Positions 52,719 to 62,441 of a DNA stretch of 64,000 bases are shown in pieces. The stretch lies in NCBI GenBank assembly GCA_030068145.1, contig JAPJBO010000758.1, forward strand, positions 47,052-111,051, written 5' to 3'. Origin of the DNA: Diplonema papillatum. Its lineage: Eukaryota > Euglenozoa > Diplonemea > Diplonemida > Diplonemidae. The stretch's first letter is position 1. Every line of letters begins with the position of its first letter. A model generated the notes under the pieces. The model did no database searches. It was not told where the DNA came from and saw nothing but the letters and a program-made list of their open reading frames with translations. Position numbers and translations under genes: made by a program.

Positions 52719-52756
52719 TTTTGTGTTTCCGACGATCCCGAATTGACGTACAGATT
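52719..52756 (-). promoter_or_regulatory. 38-bp 5' element shared with the ORF at 44676-45026
   Basis: TTTTGTGTTTCCGACGATCC followed by CGAAT(T/G)G(A/G)CGTACAGATT is present here and at 45092-45129 with two or three differences. In both cases it lies about 60-105 bases before the ATG on the minus strand. It may be a shared promoter or 5' UTR element, or a remnant of common ancestry. Confidence 0.5.
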
Positions 52757-52778
52757 TTTTTTTTAGCGTTTATTGTGG

Positions 52779-52815
52779 TTTAGAGGTTCGGTGTTTTAGG
52801 GTCTCCGGTTGACCA
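52779..52815 (-). promoter_or_regulatory. Upstream motif before the PC-esterase gene
   Basis: GGTGTTTTAGGGTCTCCGGT resembles the 3' half of the motif at 31418-31475 and is nearly the same as 46190-46215. It lies about 120-150 bases before the ATG. Confidence 0.4.
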
Positions 52816-53229
52816 TTGAGGCTGTGAGGCGGGTGGTATGAGGGTAGTAGGTATGCTGATACACTTTAACTACGGCTAGCCACGTTTGTAAGTGTTGCGA
52901 CCGTTTTTTTTATGTTAAAGTTCCACTGTTCCAGTCAGGGCACTAGCTTGGTCCCGGTCCATTTCCAAATTTGGACCGCCAACGGCTTTTTGCGTTTTCA
53001 TTGTTTTTTTTTCAGCGGTTTCTGCACTTCGGGGCTCACCTGCTAGTGTTGCACATCTCTGCCTCCTCTCCGGCCTCCACCCCCGGTGTCGCGGCGGTAA
53101 GCAACAGCCAGGATTTGCCGACTGGCAACCCCCAGTACCGCGGCATCTTGTCTCTGAGTACAGTAGAAGAATGGAGTTACGATGATTAGTGGTTGTAACA
53201 TGTGTGGCCCTTTAATGTAGTGTAGTGGT

Positions 53230-54450
53230 CACCTTCACTCAGTGTCTTCAAACACAAATAATCAATTTTTCGGCTCGCGTAGCGAGCCGAAAAAAATACG
53301 GTATGGAACACCAAATTTCCAGGCCCGAAGTAATGGGGTTGTCCATCATGCGCAGACACCCAAGCTAGCTTACTCCCTCCTCCACCGCACCTGTCGCAAG
53401 GGCAGTGCAAACAGAAGTTGCCTCACATCCCATTCGATATATTGTGTCGCCGAATTCTTCGACAAGACCTGCAGCCCAGGAAACGAAGGCTGGGCCCTGA
53501 GAGGCCCTCAGATTGCACATTGGCCACTGCCAGCACGTGTGGCCCTATTTACGCTCTTTTTGGGCAAAGTCCAAGATCCTACTTACGTTTTTTTGCACTT
53601 TTTCCGCCTGTTTTTGCACCCGTTTTGGTTCGTAGCTACACCCAGACCGTACTAACGAGCAAAAAGAATCAAGAAGGCGAACCAAACTCGACCACTTGAA
53701 GATTGATGATCAACACTTGTGCCAAAGAAGATGCAAACCCTTGCTTCATGCCGTGCCGTGGAGTTGCGGCGTACCGCACTGGGAGGGTGAAATATTTCGG
53801 GACAGAGGAATATCGGACTCTTTGCGCTTTTGCATTCTTTCTGTTGCTTGTAAGGAGGTTGTACCAGCACTGCCGCGAAGATCATCACCATCATCACAAT
53901 CGGAAGTTTGTCAGGCGCCCAACAAGAACTCGAATGGTGTTGCGTCTACGCTTGCCAATATAAAGCTAAGACCTTCAGAATCATCGAATTAATGGAGTAT
54001 TTATCATCCCCCAGATATCTAATGCAAACACTTGATTCTTTGGCTCGCGTAGCGAGCCGGAAAAAAAAGGGTATGATACACCCAAATTCCCGGCTCCTGT
54101 AAGCCCGAAGAAACGGGTGTATCTGTCATGAGCAGACATCCAAGCCAGCTTGCTCCCTCCACCACCTGTCACAGTGCAATCAGGAGTTGCCCCAAACCCG
54201 CCGACCCATTTGATGTGTTGTTGTATTCGCCCAGTTCTTCGAAAGACCTGCATGGGCCTGCTTGGGTGGCCTTCGGGTGGTATCTCGGACACAACATGCG
54301 TGCTGATAACGTACTGAATCAGCATGTGTACAAAGAGAAACTAAAATAATTAACGTGCTGAAATCAGTATGTTTAGCATGCTGAACGTTAGGCCTGGCTG
54401 TAGCCTGCAAAAAAAGTGCAAAAAAACGTGTTTGGGCAAAATCTCTATTT
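53230..54450. repeat. Diverged direct duplication (53230-53640 and 54010-54450)
   Basis: Both halves contain GGCTCGCGTAGCGAGCC (a perfect hairpin), then AGACA(C/T)CCAAGC(T/C)AGCTT and a TTCTTCGA(C/A)A(A/G)GACCTGCA-like block. Similarity is imperfect with indels. The spacer at 53640-54010 holds a 98-codon frame without recognised function. Confidence 0.65.
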
Positions 54451-54637
54451 ACATTCACGCTTTAGGGCCACACCTGTGGTAGTGCCATTTTCTTTTTTTT
54501 TTTTTCGGCGGCCTTTCCAAATTTGGACTGACAGTCCAAATCTGGATATAGAGGCTAATCCCCTGGTAAGTTACTAACCTTAGTAAGTTACAGTGTTCGC
54601 TTTAAGACCGGTGGCCCAGTCATGTGCGCGGGTTATC

Positions 54638-54815
54638 GTTTGCGGCGGTGTTTCCCGCCGCGACGGGCGCTGCTGTTGGCGGGACTGGCACAGGGACGTG
54701 CCCCATGGCGCTGGGGGTGCCGGGGGCGGGTCGCTTTCGAGAATCTGCACAAAGTCCGCGAAGTGTTTCTCGAAAGCAACAGAGTCAATCGGTATCTTGG
54801 GGGCCCCACCGCCCA
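54638..54815 (-). pseudogene. Fragment of the PC-esterase gene
   Basis: It corresponds to about 52330-52510: SVAFEKHFADFVQILESDPP and the Pro/Ala-rich stem, with deletions and frame changes. There is no catalytic part. It is in the same orientation as the parent, 2.2 kb upstream. Confidence 0.85.
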
Positions 54816-54827
54816 TTGTGACATTTT

Positions 54828-55345
54828 CCGAGACTAGAGGTATGCCAATAGCTCTGTCGAGCCAACCCCACTTTTTAGGGGGTCCGCGGGCGAAGCCCGG
54901 GGGCACTTTTTTATAGTGTCGTTTCATAAAGGGTCTCCTAAGGAAGTTTTCCCCCCTGGAAATGACAGCGTGATGGCAGAGTGAACGGTGCAAGCTTTCG
55001 TGGCTTGAGGTCCCGGGTTCGAACCCGGCTGAGGACACTTTTTCGGTATCGAAAATGTTTGTCGGTTTTGGGGGTCAAATGTGCCCGAGATTTGCGTTTT
55101 TTGCAGAGGTGGCCGCTTGATCCGAGACTAGAGGTATGCTAATAGCTCTATCGAGCCAACCCCACTTTTTAGGGGGTCGGGGGCGAAGCCCGGGGGCACT
55201 TTTTGTAGTGAGATTTTAGGAAGTAGTCAATTCCCTCGCTCCGGGTTTTTCTCGACCCGTGATTTGAAATGGGCTATTTGCATCAAGATTTCAGGTCTGG
55301 AGGCCCGGGTTCGAACCCGGTCGAGGACACTTTTCCGGTTGAAAA
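54828..55345 (+). repeat. Tandem unit of about 293 bp carrying tRNA-like heads
   Basis: GAGACTAGAGGTATGC(C/T)AAT recurs at 54830 and 55123 with the GAGCCAACCCCACTTTTTAG block. Each unit ends in a GGCCCGGGTTCGAACCCGG-like arm. An inverted CCTCTAGTCTCG lies at 55686-55697, so the whole may be bounded by short inverted repeats. Confidence 0.7.
54965..55041 (+). tRNA. tRNA-like sequence, probably pseudogene or SINE head
   Basis: TGGCAGAGTGAACGG fits an A box and GGTTCGAACCC a B box. CAAGC/GCTTG forms an anticodon stem with loop TTTCGTG (anticodon would be UCG). The T arm lacks one base of the usual 7-base loop, and the acceptor strands do not pair, so a functional tRNA is unlikely. A related B box is at about 55312-55325. 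Confidence 0.45.
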
Positions 55346-55384
55346 TGGTTTTGGAATTTGTTGGTTTTCGGGGTCTTTATGTAC

Positions 55385-55690
55385 CAGAACTCAGCTTCTC
55401 CCGAACTTTGCTTGACCAGAACTTTCCATCACCCGAACTTTGCTTCGCCAGAACTTAGCTTCAGCAGAACTTAGCTTCGCCCGAACTTTGCTTCACCAGA
55501 ACTTTGCTTCGCCGAACTTAGCTTCAGCAGAACTTAACTTTGCTTCGCCAGAGCCTAGCTTCACCAGAACTTTGCTTCGCCAGAACTTAGTATCGCCCAA
55601 ACTGTGCCTTCACCCGAACTTTGCTTTGCTTCTCCCGAACTTAGCTTCGTCCGAACTTTACTGTTTCCCGAACTTTAACTGCTGCCTCTA
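55385..55690. repeat. About 16-bp tandem repeat (AGAACTTTGCTTCGCC)
   Basis: Roughly 18 variable units alternating GAACTTTGCTTC and GAACTTAGCTTC. Confidence 0.9.
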
Positions 55691-55799
55691 GTCTCGCTGG
55701 GCGCCGGTCTTTACCGGCGCAAATGTACTTTTGGCTTAGAAGACCCCCCCTAGACATACCGTCTGGCTCCTAATATATGGTACGATGCCAAAAGGGGGG

Positions 55800-56165
55800 G
55801 GGGTTTGCAAGAACGTGCTTGGAATGGGTATGTGCTCAACACCGCACTGGTCCCGTCTGCGCCGTGTTTCGGTCCTTTAAGCCACGGACACATAAGGCGG
55901 ACCATCATCAGCGTGGAACCTGAGTGTCTGCAGACAGGACTGCGGTGTGAGTCTGGTTTGTCAGGCGGCTGTTCGTAGCTCGTCACAGCCAGGACCACCC
56001 GTGCTACTAGAGGACAGGCGAATCCGTCACCGGGAGAAGGCCCCTACAACCGTGTCTGAGCAATCAGTTAAAAAACTCAGGGCACTCGCCCTGATTGTGA
56101 CTGCGACTCGCTAGGCAGCACTGACTTGTCTTCTTTTTACGGTGGCAATCTGCGAAGTAAACTCC
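55800..56165 (+). repeat. Family C copy, full length
   Basis: It starts after a 10-G run and continues through the CGCTAGGCAGCACTGACTTG end and a flank also found at 26690, here without the inverted duplication. Confidence 0.85.
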
Positions 56166-56294
56166 GCAGAGCACAGTGGACATGGGGTTGCCGTGTGCAG
56201 CACCAATGGTTGAAGTACCAAAAGGAAAAGAGTGCGAGGAAGTAATCCTGCGTGCTGAGGGCAGCAAGTCGCGTTACGCGAAGTACCCTACTGG

Positions 56295-56480
56295 AATGGG
56301 GGGATTGCAAGAACGTGCTTGGAATGGGTATGTGCTCAACACCGCACTGGTCCCGTCTGCGCCGTGTTTCGGTCCTTTAAGCCACGGACACATAAGGCGG
56401 ACCATCATCAGCGTGGAACCTGAGTGTCTGCAGACAGGACTGCGGTGTGAGTCTGGTTTGTCAGGCGGCTGTTCGTAGAA
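56295..56480 (+). repeat. Family C copy truncated by a poly-G tract
   Basis: C sequence stops at GGCGGCTGTTCGTAGAA, followed by about 24 G and the TA flank of element A. Confidence 0.85.
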
Positions 56481-56504
56481 GGGGGGGGGGGGGGGGGGGG
56501 GGTA

Positions 56505-57714
56505 GGGGGGGGGTCAAAAGGTCTTTTTTTGCGTCAAAATGGTGACATTTTCAGCCTGTAGACTTAACGGCAGTTTAAGGCTAAAAAAACATGCAACCCG
56601 CCTCAGAAATGCCCGGAAACGTGTTTTTGGGGGAAGTTTCATGGAAAATGGCCCAGGGGGGGGTGTATTAGTTGATGGTTTTAGGGTGGACACCGTTTGG
56701 TACCGGCTAGCAGCCTGTGGGTGTGCTTCACTGTTCATACCATGCAAAGATGAGACTACAATCACGTACAGGCAGCCACAAATGGAAGCAACAAAAGGGC
56801 GAACGACACCCAGGAGGAAGGCAGCTATGAACGTTGCTCGTCTGGATGGTTAACAACGTCCCAAAAGGTTCTCTGGGTCTTGCGCAAGCTGAGGTGCTGT
56901 TGACACCGCAGGCAGCAGCTCTTCCCCGAACTTCTGCTAGAGCGATATTCACAAAGTTCGATGTCTTTCCGAGAAAAACAATGAGATGCTATCATCCGTA
57001 GTGGGATTTTCCAGATTCCAACGTTTTTGTTGAAGGGATGCACGCGACAGTGTCGTTTATTCAAGTTCGCCTTTCGTACACCACCCGAAAGGGTCGCATT
57101 GCACACGCACGGAAGACAATACTGGTCACCGGGGTGTATCTCTGGTACCTAACCCCAACGCACGTTGAGCTTGAACAAAAATAGAAAACTGGACTTGAAC
57201 GAAAAGGTTCGGCGGTGGATTTATAGGACTGCCACGACATAGCAGCTCAGGGCAGGGTATCTGCAGCTTGCGGTAGCACGCTACACGACACAGGCCACTA
57301 CGAAAGCTGGCGCTGACGTCAAGGACTCGAGGGGGCGGCACGTTACGAAGCCGTACCTCATTGAGTCGCTTGTCGGTGCCTCCTACGAAGCCCCACCATC
57401 CCCAACTCTCAGGAAAGTCTTTTGAGTAAAAACACATAGGTTTGGGCAGTGTTGTTTTCCTTCTTCGGTTCATGCTGTCACTATTTTTGGGGTTGTCACC
57501 TAAAAAGAAGAACACCGGTACCAAACGGTGTCCACCCTGAGTCCAAAAATTGGGCACTCGTAAAAAGGCCTTTTCGGGGCACTTCAGCAGCCAAAAAGCA
57601 TGTTTTAGGCATTTCTATACGGTTCTGGGGTGGTTTACCAAATTGTATTGCCTCTTAGGAGCCCCTATGTGGTTCTCAAAAAAATGACCTATTTTGACAG
57701 CTTTTGACCCCCCC
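56505..57714 (-). mobile_element. Element A, copy 2
   Basis: Same orientation and ends as 23852-25058. The long minus-strand ORF is broken into 56825-57106 and 57126-57557 by small indels (for example near 57080 and 57140). TA flanks are at 56503-56504 and 57715-57716. Confidence 0.85.
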
Positions 57715-57716
57715 TA

Positions 57717-58966
57717 GGGCTATGTAGGATGGAAACGTTGGAAACGTTTCCGTTTCCGTTTCCGTTTCCGTTTCCTTCTTTTTGGCGGTGGATGGAAACG
57801 CCGTTTCTTTTCAAAAGAAACGGCTGGTATGCCACTAGTATACTGGCTGAAGGTCCGACCGGAAATGTGTTCCGAACGGCGGACCCCGCAATCCAGTGGG
57901 AAACCATGGACAAGGAGGCTCCGAAAAGAGGGAGGAAAGAAGCATAAGAGTTGCGACCGCGTGGAGCAGACGCAACCACACGCATCCGGTTGTGATGACT
58001 TTGAGGTCTGCAGCTCTTTACACCAATGGCTGTTGTGGCGACGATGCTCTGTTATGCGAGGCTGTTGGCCAACGCGCTGAAGACGATCGGGAAAGCACAT
58101 CCGCTTCCAATAATAGACTCTACAGATACGATCGTTCAGCGCCACAGGCTACAAGACCGGGGTCTTTCGGCGGTGTAAGACAAAGAGGGAGTGCAATCAG
58201 CATCAGGAGGTGAGAAGGGCACACGTATGCCGGGGCAATGTTGAACCCGCCAGAAAAGCGATGGCCACGCAGTAACGTGTGCGTTAAACATCGCTTGCCA
58301 CAGTGCACCTTGCATACGACGACGGGTGGCAACCGTCACCGGAAGGGGCGGTGTTGTCGGAGCATAGACAACGACGGCAGGAAGAAACCACCAACAATGC
58401 AGAAGAGGACGGCAGATTCAACAAGCCCCACTCACATGAGAACGTGGGTTGGAAGCAGCAGAAGACGAAGTGGTAGGCACAGAAGAGTGGAATCTGGTGT
58501 CAGAAAACATCCACATGTGACGACATTCTGCATCAGTAGCTTGTGGTTACCTATTTGCTCGTGTCAGATCGCCGACGAAAGAAAGCGGTGAGCACCGGCG
58601 ACTGCTCTGCACAAACGAGGCCGCGACGACACACAAGAAGGGGCCGAGCCAAGTCGGAACAGCCCAGGAAGGGCCCTGAAGAGTCAGAGAGCCCGCCAGA
58701 AGACGGAGGAAGAGAAGTGCCCGCTGGTAGATCAAAAGAAGAAGGTGATCCCGCCCTCTGAAAGGAAAGCCAAAATTTGGCTGGAAACGGACACCCGACG
58801 GACACACAGAAGGACCCGTGAAGTGGTATCTTATAGGACCCCTCAGCATGAAGAGCCTTCCGGCGTTTCTTTTAAAAGAAACGGAAACGTTTCCGTTTCC
58901 GTTTCCGTTTCCGTTTCCTTATTTCGAAAAAACTAAAAGAAACGGCGTTTCCATCCAACTTAGCCC
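57717..58966. mobile_element. Element B, copy 2, inverted relative to copy 1
   Basis: It begins GGGCTATGTAGGATGGAAAC directly after the shared TA of element A and ends with CCATCCAACTTAGCCC and TA, followed by a 20-G run. Compared with copy 1 it is reversed with respect to A. Confidence 0.88.
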
Positions 58967-59168
58967 TAGGGGGGGGGGGGGGGGGGGTTTGGGCAGATGT
59001 TTTCTGGCACAGTAAGATACTGGACAAGTGGGGTATAGGACCTACGGCCCCCCAAAAACCATGTTTGCGAGCCGATTTCGAGCTCAAATGCTCTCGGCGA
59101 GCCTTCTTTTGAGCACAAAACGCGGTTTTTCTGGATTTCGAGGCCCCAGGTAGGGTAACGCCTGTACA

Positions 59169-59989
59169 ATGACTTTGATACAGCACCCACCCACCAAAGG
59201 AACTGAACAAAATCTTAAAATGCGCGACTCGGGAATGCGTTTTGTCGAAACATCGGTTGAAGAATTCGCGAGGCAAGACGCGTATACGAAGTACGATAAG
59301 TCATCGGGCACCATGAAGAGACGCTTCAAAGTGACGAGAGCCTTTCTGGAGAAGGTCGCAGGAGCTGACCCGATCGGGTTCGTTGTATCTCTGTGTACAG
59401 AGACTGAGAAGGCCCGAATCTGGCGTGAGTTATCCGGTTCATTTCCTGAAACGTTCAACAGCATCACGCACGAGCTGACACGGCGCAAGATCGTGCAGGG
59501 TTTGGGATGGGTGAGGCAGCGGTACGCGGTAGTGGGCATGAAAGTTGGGGACAAGCTGTGGGCCAACAGACAGAACGGGGAAGAGGTGGCAAGAGGCGGG
59601 CGACCAACAAAGGTGACCCCGGAAATGAGGCAGCAGGCATTCGACGATCACGAGCAGGCATCGACACCAACGTCACGTGTCATCAAAAAGCTTTGCACCG
59701 CAGACGAGACGGTTGTCGCACAGAACGTTCTCGTACCCTTCCAGCTGGTGTACGAAGAAAGCGACCTGAATCAAAAGGTGTCGTACACCACGTACCGCCG
59801 GCTACGTGGAGCCCAGTTCCAGCACCTTTCTAGACGGACCGATGTGTGTGACACCTGTGCAGAAGGGAACATGATTAACAATCGCCTTCGTGAGTACATT
59901 GCCAGTAACAAGAAGTGGCTCACTTCGCAGTACTGGCGATCAGACGCGAGCCCCTTTTTTCTGTTCGGCGCTTTGGACGAACCTACCAT
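59169..59989 (+). pseudogene. DDE-type transposase, N-terminal part
   Basis: It opens with MTLIQHPPTKGTEQNL and has an acidic/basic N-terminal half, then GGRPTKVTPEMRQQAF, KVSYTTYRRLRGAQF and a CDTCAEGN motif. The reading frame is cut at PTIP (59989) by an inserted TIR element and continues at 61031. The arrangement (a SYxTFxxLRP-like line, then C-x2-C before the catalytic part) resembles an uncharacterised transposase family seen in many animals and protists; this is from memory of the pattern, not a search. The host frame would be open if the insertion were absent. Confidence 0.6.
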
Positions 59990-61028
59990 CCCGCTCTTAA
60001 TTTATGAATTTCTAATTTATGAATACGGCCAAAAATAAATAATTATTCATAAATTAGAAATTCACTAAACAGGACCCCACAAATTAAAATCATGGCTTCC
60101 GTCCCTGAGCTCTTCAGGGCTGTTGACGAAAGGGCGCTTGACGACAGCGTTGTCGAACTTGGGAGAAAGCCGGCTACCGAACGAACGGTCCTTTCGGCGG
60201 ATGAAATTCGGAAGCTGACCTGGAGAAAACGGTGGGGTAGCACCATGGGGAAAATTACCCTACAAGCGCCACGTCAAGTACCAGTGCCTTGCTCAAGATA
60301 TTGACCGCCTGAACCGTGGTGTGCACCGAGCACTCGGTCTTCAGCAACCCGTGGACTCAAAAGGAGCCCCCATCACTGTCGTGTTTGACAAGTACAAAGC
60401 CCTCTACGACGAGGAGAAAAACTGGGACAAGGATCTTGTCGAGACTGTTGAGGAGGAAGGCAATTCTGACATCACCTTGCCAATCTCAAGCCAAGAGATG
60501 GCCCCAGCGGCAGTGCCCGCGACACGTTCAACGCAGCCTGCTGCAAAGCCTCCGGGCAAACGCGGACCAGGGCGCCCTCCGTCGAAGGCGAAACCCCCTC
60601 CGAAGAATCAACCAACACTGAACTCTTTCTTCGCGAAGAAACGAACCCTCGAAGCGTGTGCTGAAGGCGAGCCTGAAGCGCAGAGGGTTAAGGACGAGTG
60701 AACTGGCAAGCCTTTCCCCCCTTTTCCCGCTAACGTTATCTCGGCCGTACTCTTCACCAACGGTTTTGCCCTGCAGCTAGCGAGTCTTTCGCCATTTTTC
60801 TTTTACGTTTTCGGCCTGACAACGTACCGTTCTGTCTGTACCGTACCGTCTGTACCGTACCGTGTACTGTACCGTCTGCTGTACCTCAGTTTCAAAATGT
60901 CGGGACGAAATTAATTAATTTCAGCCCAAAATCTTCGGGCCGATGAAAAAATAGTTATTCATAAATTAAAACCCCCGCTAATTAAGAGCGCGCGAATAAA
61001 GAGCCTATAAATTAAGAGCGGGACGGTA
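59984..61028. mobile_element. TIR element nested in the transposase gene
   Basis: The inverted ends CCCGCTCTTAATTTAT (59990-60005) and ATAAATTAAGAGCGGG (61007-61022) match perfectly. With the outer TACC(A/G)T/A(T/C)GGTA the TIR is about 22 bp with one mismatch. AATTTCTAATTTATGAATA palindromes and repeated ATTAAGAGCG lie just inside. The element carries its own ORFs (60092-60701). TACCATCCC and TACTATTCCC on the two sides may be a diverged target duplication. Confidence 0.78.
60092..60701 (+). pseudogene. Nested-element protein with AT-hook and PCNA-binding-like motif
   Basis: Frame 1 starts MASVPELFRAVDERALDD and runs to 60304. A second frame from about 60250 reads PYKRHVKYQCLAQDIDRLNR and continues to the stop at 60701. 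One indel or a small intron between them would join the parts into about 200 residues. The C-terminal part has KRGPGRPPSKAK (AT-hook core GRP) and QPTLNSFF, a perfect Q-x2-L-x2-F-F PIP box. These motifs suggest a DNA-binding protein that contacts PCNA. No catalytic domain is visible. The overall family is unknown. Confidence 0.55.
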
Positions 61029-61030
61029 CT

Positions 61031-61466
61031 ATTCCCCCCCAAGTCAAGAGCAGTTTAGCAGTTATGTTGCACCAGCTCATGGAAGTCCAGCTTCATCAGG
61101 AATCTGCGGCACGACAGAGGGCAGCTTACAATGCTCACCTCAAGAACCCACCACCCGGCTGTGTCGTGGTGACATTCGACTTTAAGCAGAAGGGAAAGTT
61201 GCCGATGCTGCCAGAAGAGCCTGGTCAGCTTTTTTACAACCAGGGGGCCTTCTCTCTCCTTGGGTTTGGCTTGCATTGGACAACTGGTGATTCGACCAAA
61301 CGCCAGCACATTGACATACTGATGCGCACGCACAATCAGTGCTCGTTTGCCACAGTGCGTGCTCTGGAGCGGGCAAAGGAATTCTTTCCGGAAGACAAAA
61401 AGTGTGTTTACTGGTGTGATTCTGGTAGGCATTTCCGAAGCCTCCTCTTCATCAGTCGCCTTCTCG
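61031..61466 (+). pseudogene. DDE-type transposase, catalytic part
   Basis: It continues the 59169-59989 protein after the inserted element: IPPQVKSSLAVMLHQLMEVQ, then GCVVVTFDFKQKG (first catalytic Asp candidate), FYNQGAFSLLGFGLHW, RTHNQCSFATVRALERAKEF and VYWCDSGRHFRSLLFISRLL (second Asp candidate). The frame is open from the insertion to 61466, where a Penelope-like remnant begins; a third acidic residue and the C-terminus are missing. The order of these blocks supports an RNase H-fold transposase. Confidence 0.62.
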
Positions 61467-62441
61467 AAGAAATGGTAATCGTGGTAAACTTTCTTTTTGT
61501 TCCTTTTACGGCTATTCTCTCCTTTTATGCGTCTTTTGCTCTCTATTGCTGGGAATACCGGTATTCCTGGACTTTTGGTGCTGAAGGAAGGGATGAATCC
61601 GTTCACTTCACCCCCCACGTGGCGCTCGTTTAGCAGGGGCTGCCGAGTCGCACCGTGGCACCGTCCTTCTGTGAAGTAAACATAGTAATAAATACTGTTG
61701 TCTTCATTACCCTCGTAGCTCGCCGGGTCAGCATTCCATCGAGATGGAATTGTGTATTGCCTTTTGGAGCGTGCCTACAATCACTGATTTAGCAGTGCTA
61801 TAGGTTGGGCTCGTATTTTGGTAAGAGCTTTCCTGCAGTCATCGTCATACAAGACGATGCTGCAGTCAGGCTCATTTCTATCGTGTGAGAGCTGGCGGCT
61901 GAGGGGATGAGGGTTGGGCTCCTCGCTTTCTTTTCCTCTGTTGTTGTGTTGTTTGCTTCTTTTTCCTTTTTCTGTGGTTCCAACCGGTGTTTTCTTTTAG
62001 TTGCCCTATCATGCAAGGTCAAAACCTTGTGTCTTTTTGGAAATGGCCAAAAAAAAGTTTCCGGAAAAAAAAATGGGTTTTTTGAATTTTAAAAGTTTGG
62101 AACAAACTCCGCAGTAATTTTTGAGGAAGTTGAGCAAATTTTTTTTTTCCAAAATTTTTTTTAGGGCTCCATCGGCCCTGCGGGAGCGTTTTAAAAAGAC
62201 ACAAGGTTTTGACCCTGCATGCTATGATGGTAGTATTGCTACCAGACGCTTTTCATACCCCAAGGCTGAAGGATATGGCGCGCAGTCAGTGTTTTCACCA
62301 CTTCTGCGTGACTTTATTGTGACGTCAGTTGCGTTCCGAAAAAAGCACTGCGCCTTTGCCGAATCCTCCACTGGTAGCTCTGGCGAGACCCATGTGGTAG
62401 ACTGGACGAAGAAATGGTAATCGTGGTAAACTTTCTTTTTT
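61467..62441 (-). mobile_element. Second, internally deleted Penelope-like element
   Basis: The left pseudo-LTR starts AAGAAATGGTAATCGTGG (61467) and contains the structured RNA at 61577-61662. CCCTCGTAGCTCGCCGGGTC at 61711 matches 3173-3193 of the intact element. TCCTCCACTGGTAGCTCTGG (62367) matches its 5' end beside the second pseudo-LTR start at 62409. The whole ORF is missing, and a MITE (62010-62221) sits inside. Orientation equals that of the intact element. The right pseudo-LTR is cut at 62441 by another MITE. Confidence 0.78.
61577..61662 (-). ncRNA. Diverged copy of the pseudoknot-capable RNA element
   Basis: Minus strand: GGTGCC(A) pairs with AGCACC, then CGG, a stem GCG-A-CTCG/CGAGCGC with one bulge, loop GCAGCCCCTGCTAAA, ACGTGG and GGGG, which pairs with CCCC in the loop. 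Relative to 3034-3113 the outer stem changes T-A to C-G, the hairpin changes throughout, and the loop-pairing G-C becomes C-G, all retaining pairing. Confidence 0.6.

Noticed and set aside
54965-55041. Functional tRNA-Arg(UCG) gene
   Set aside because: The A and B boxes are good, but the acceptor strands do not pair and the T arm is one base short.
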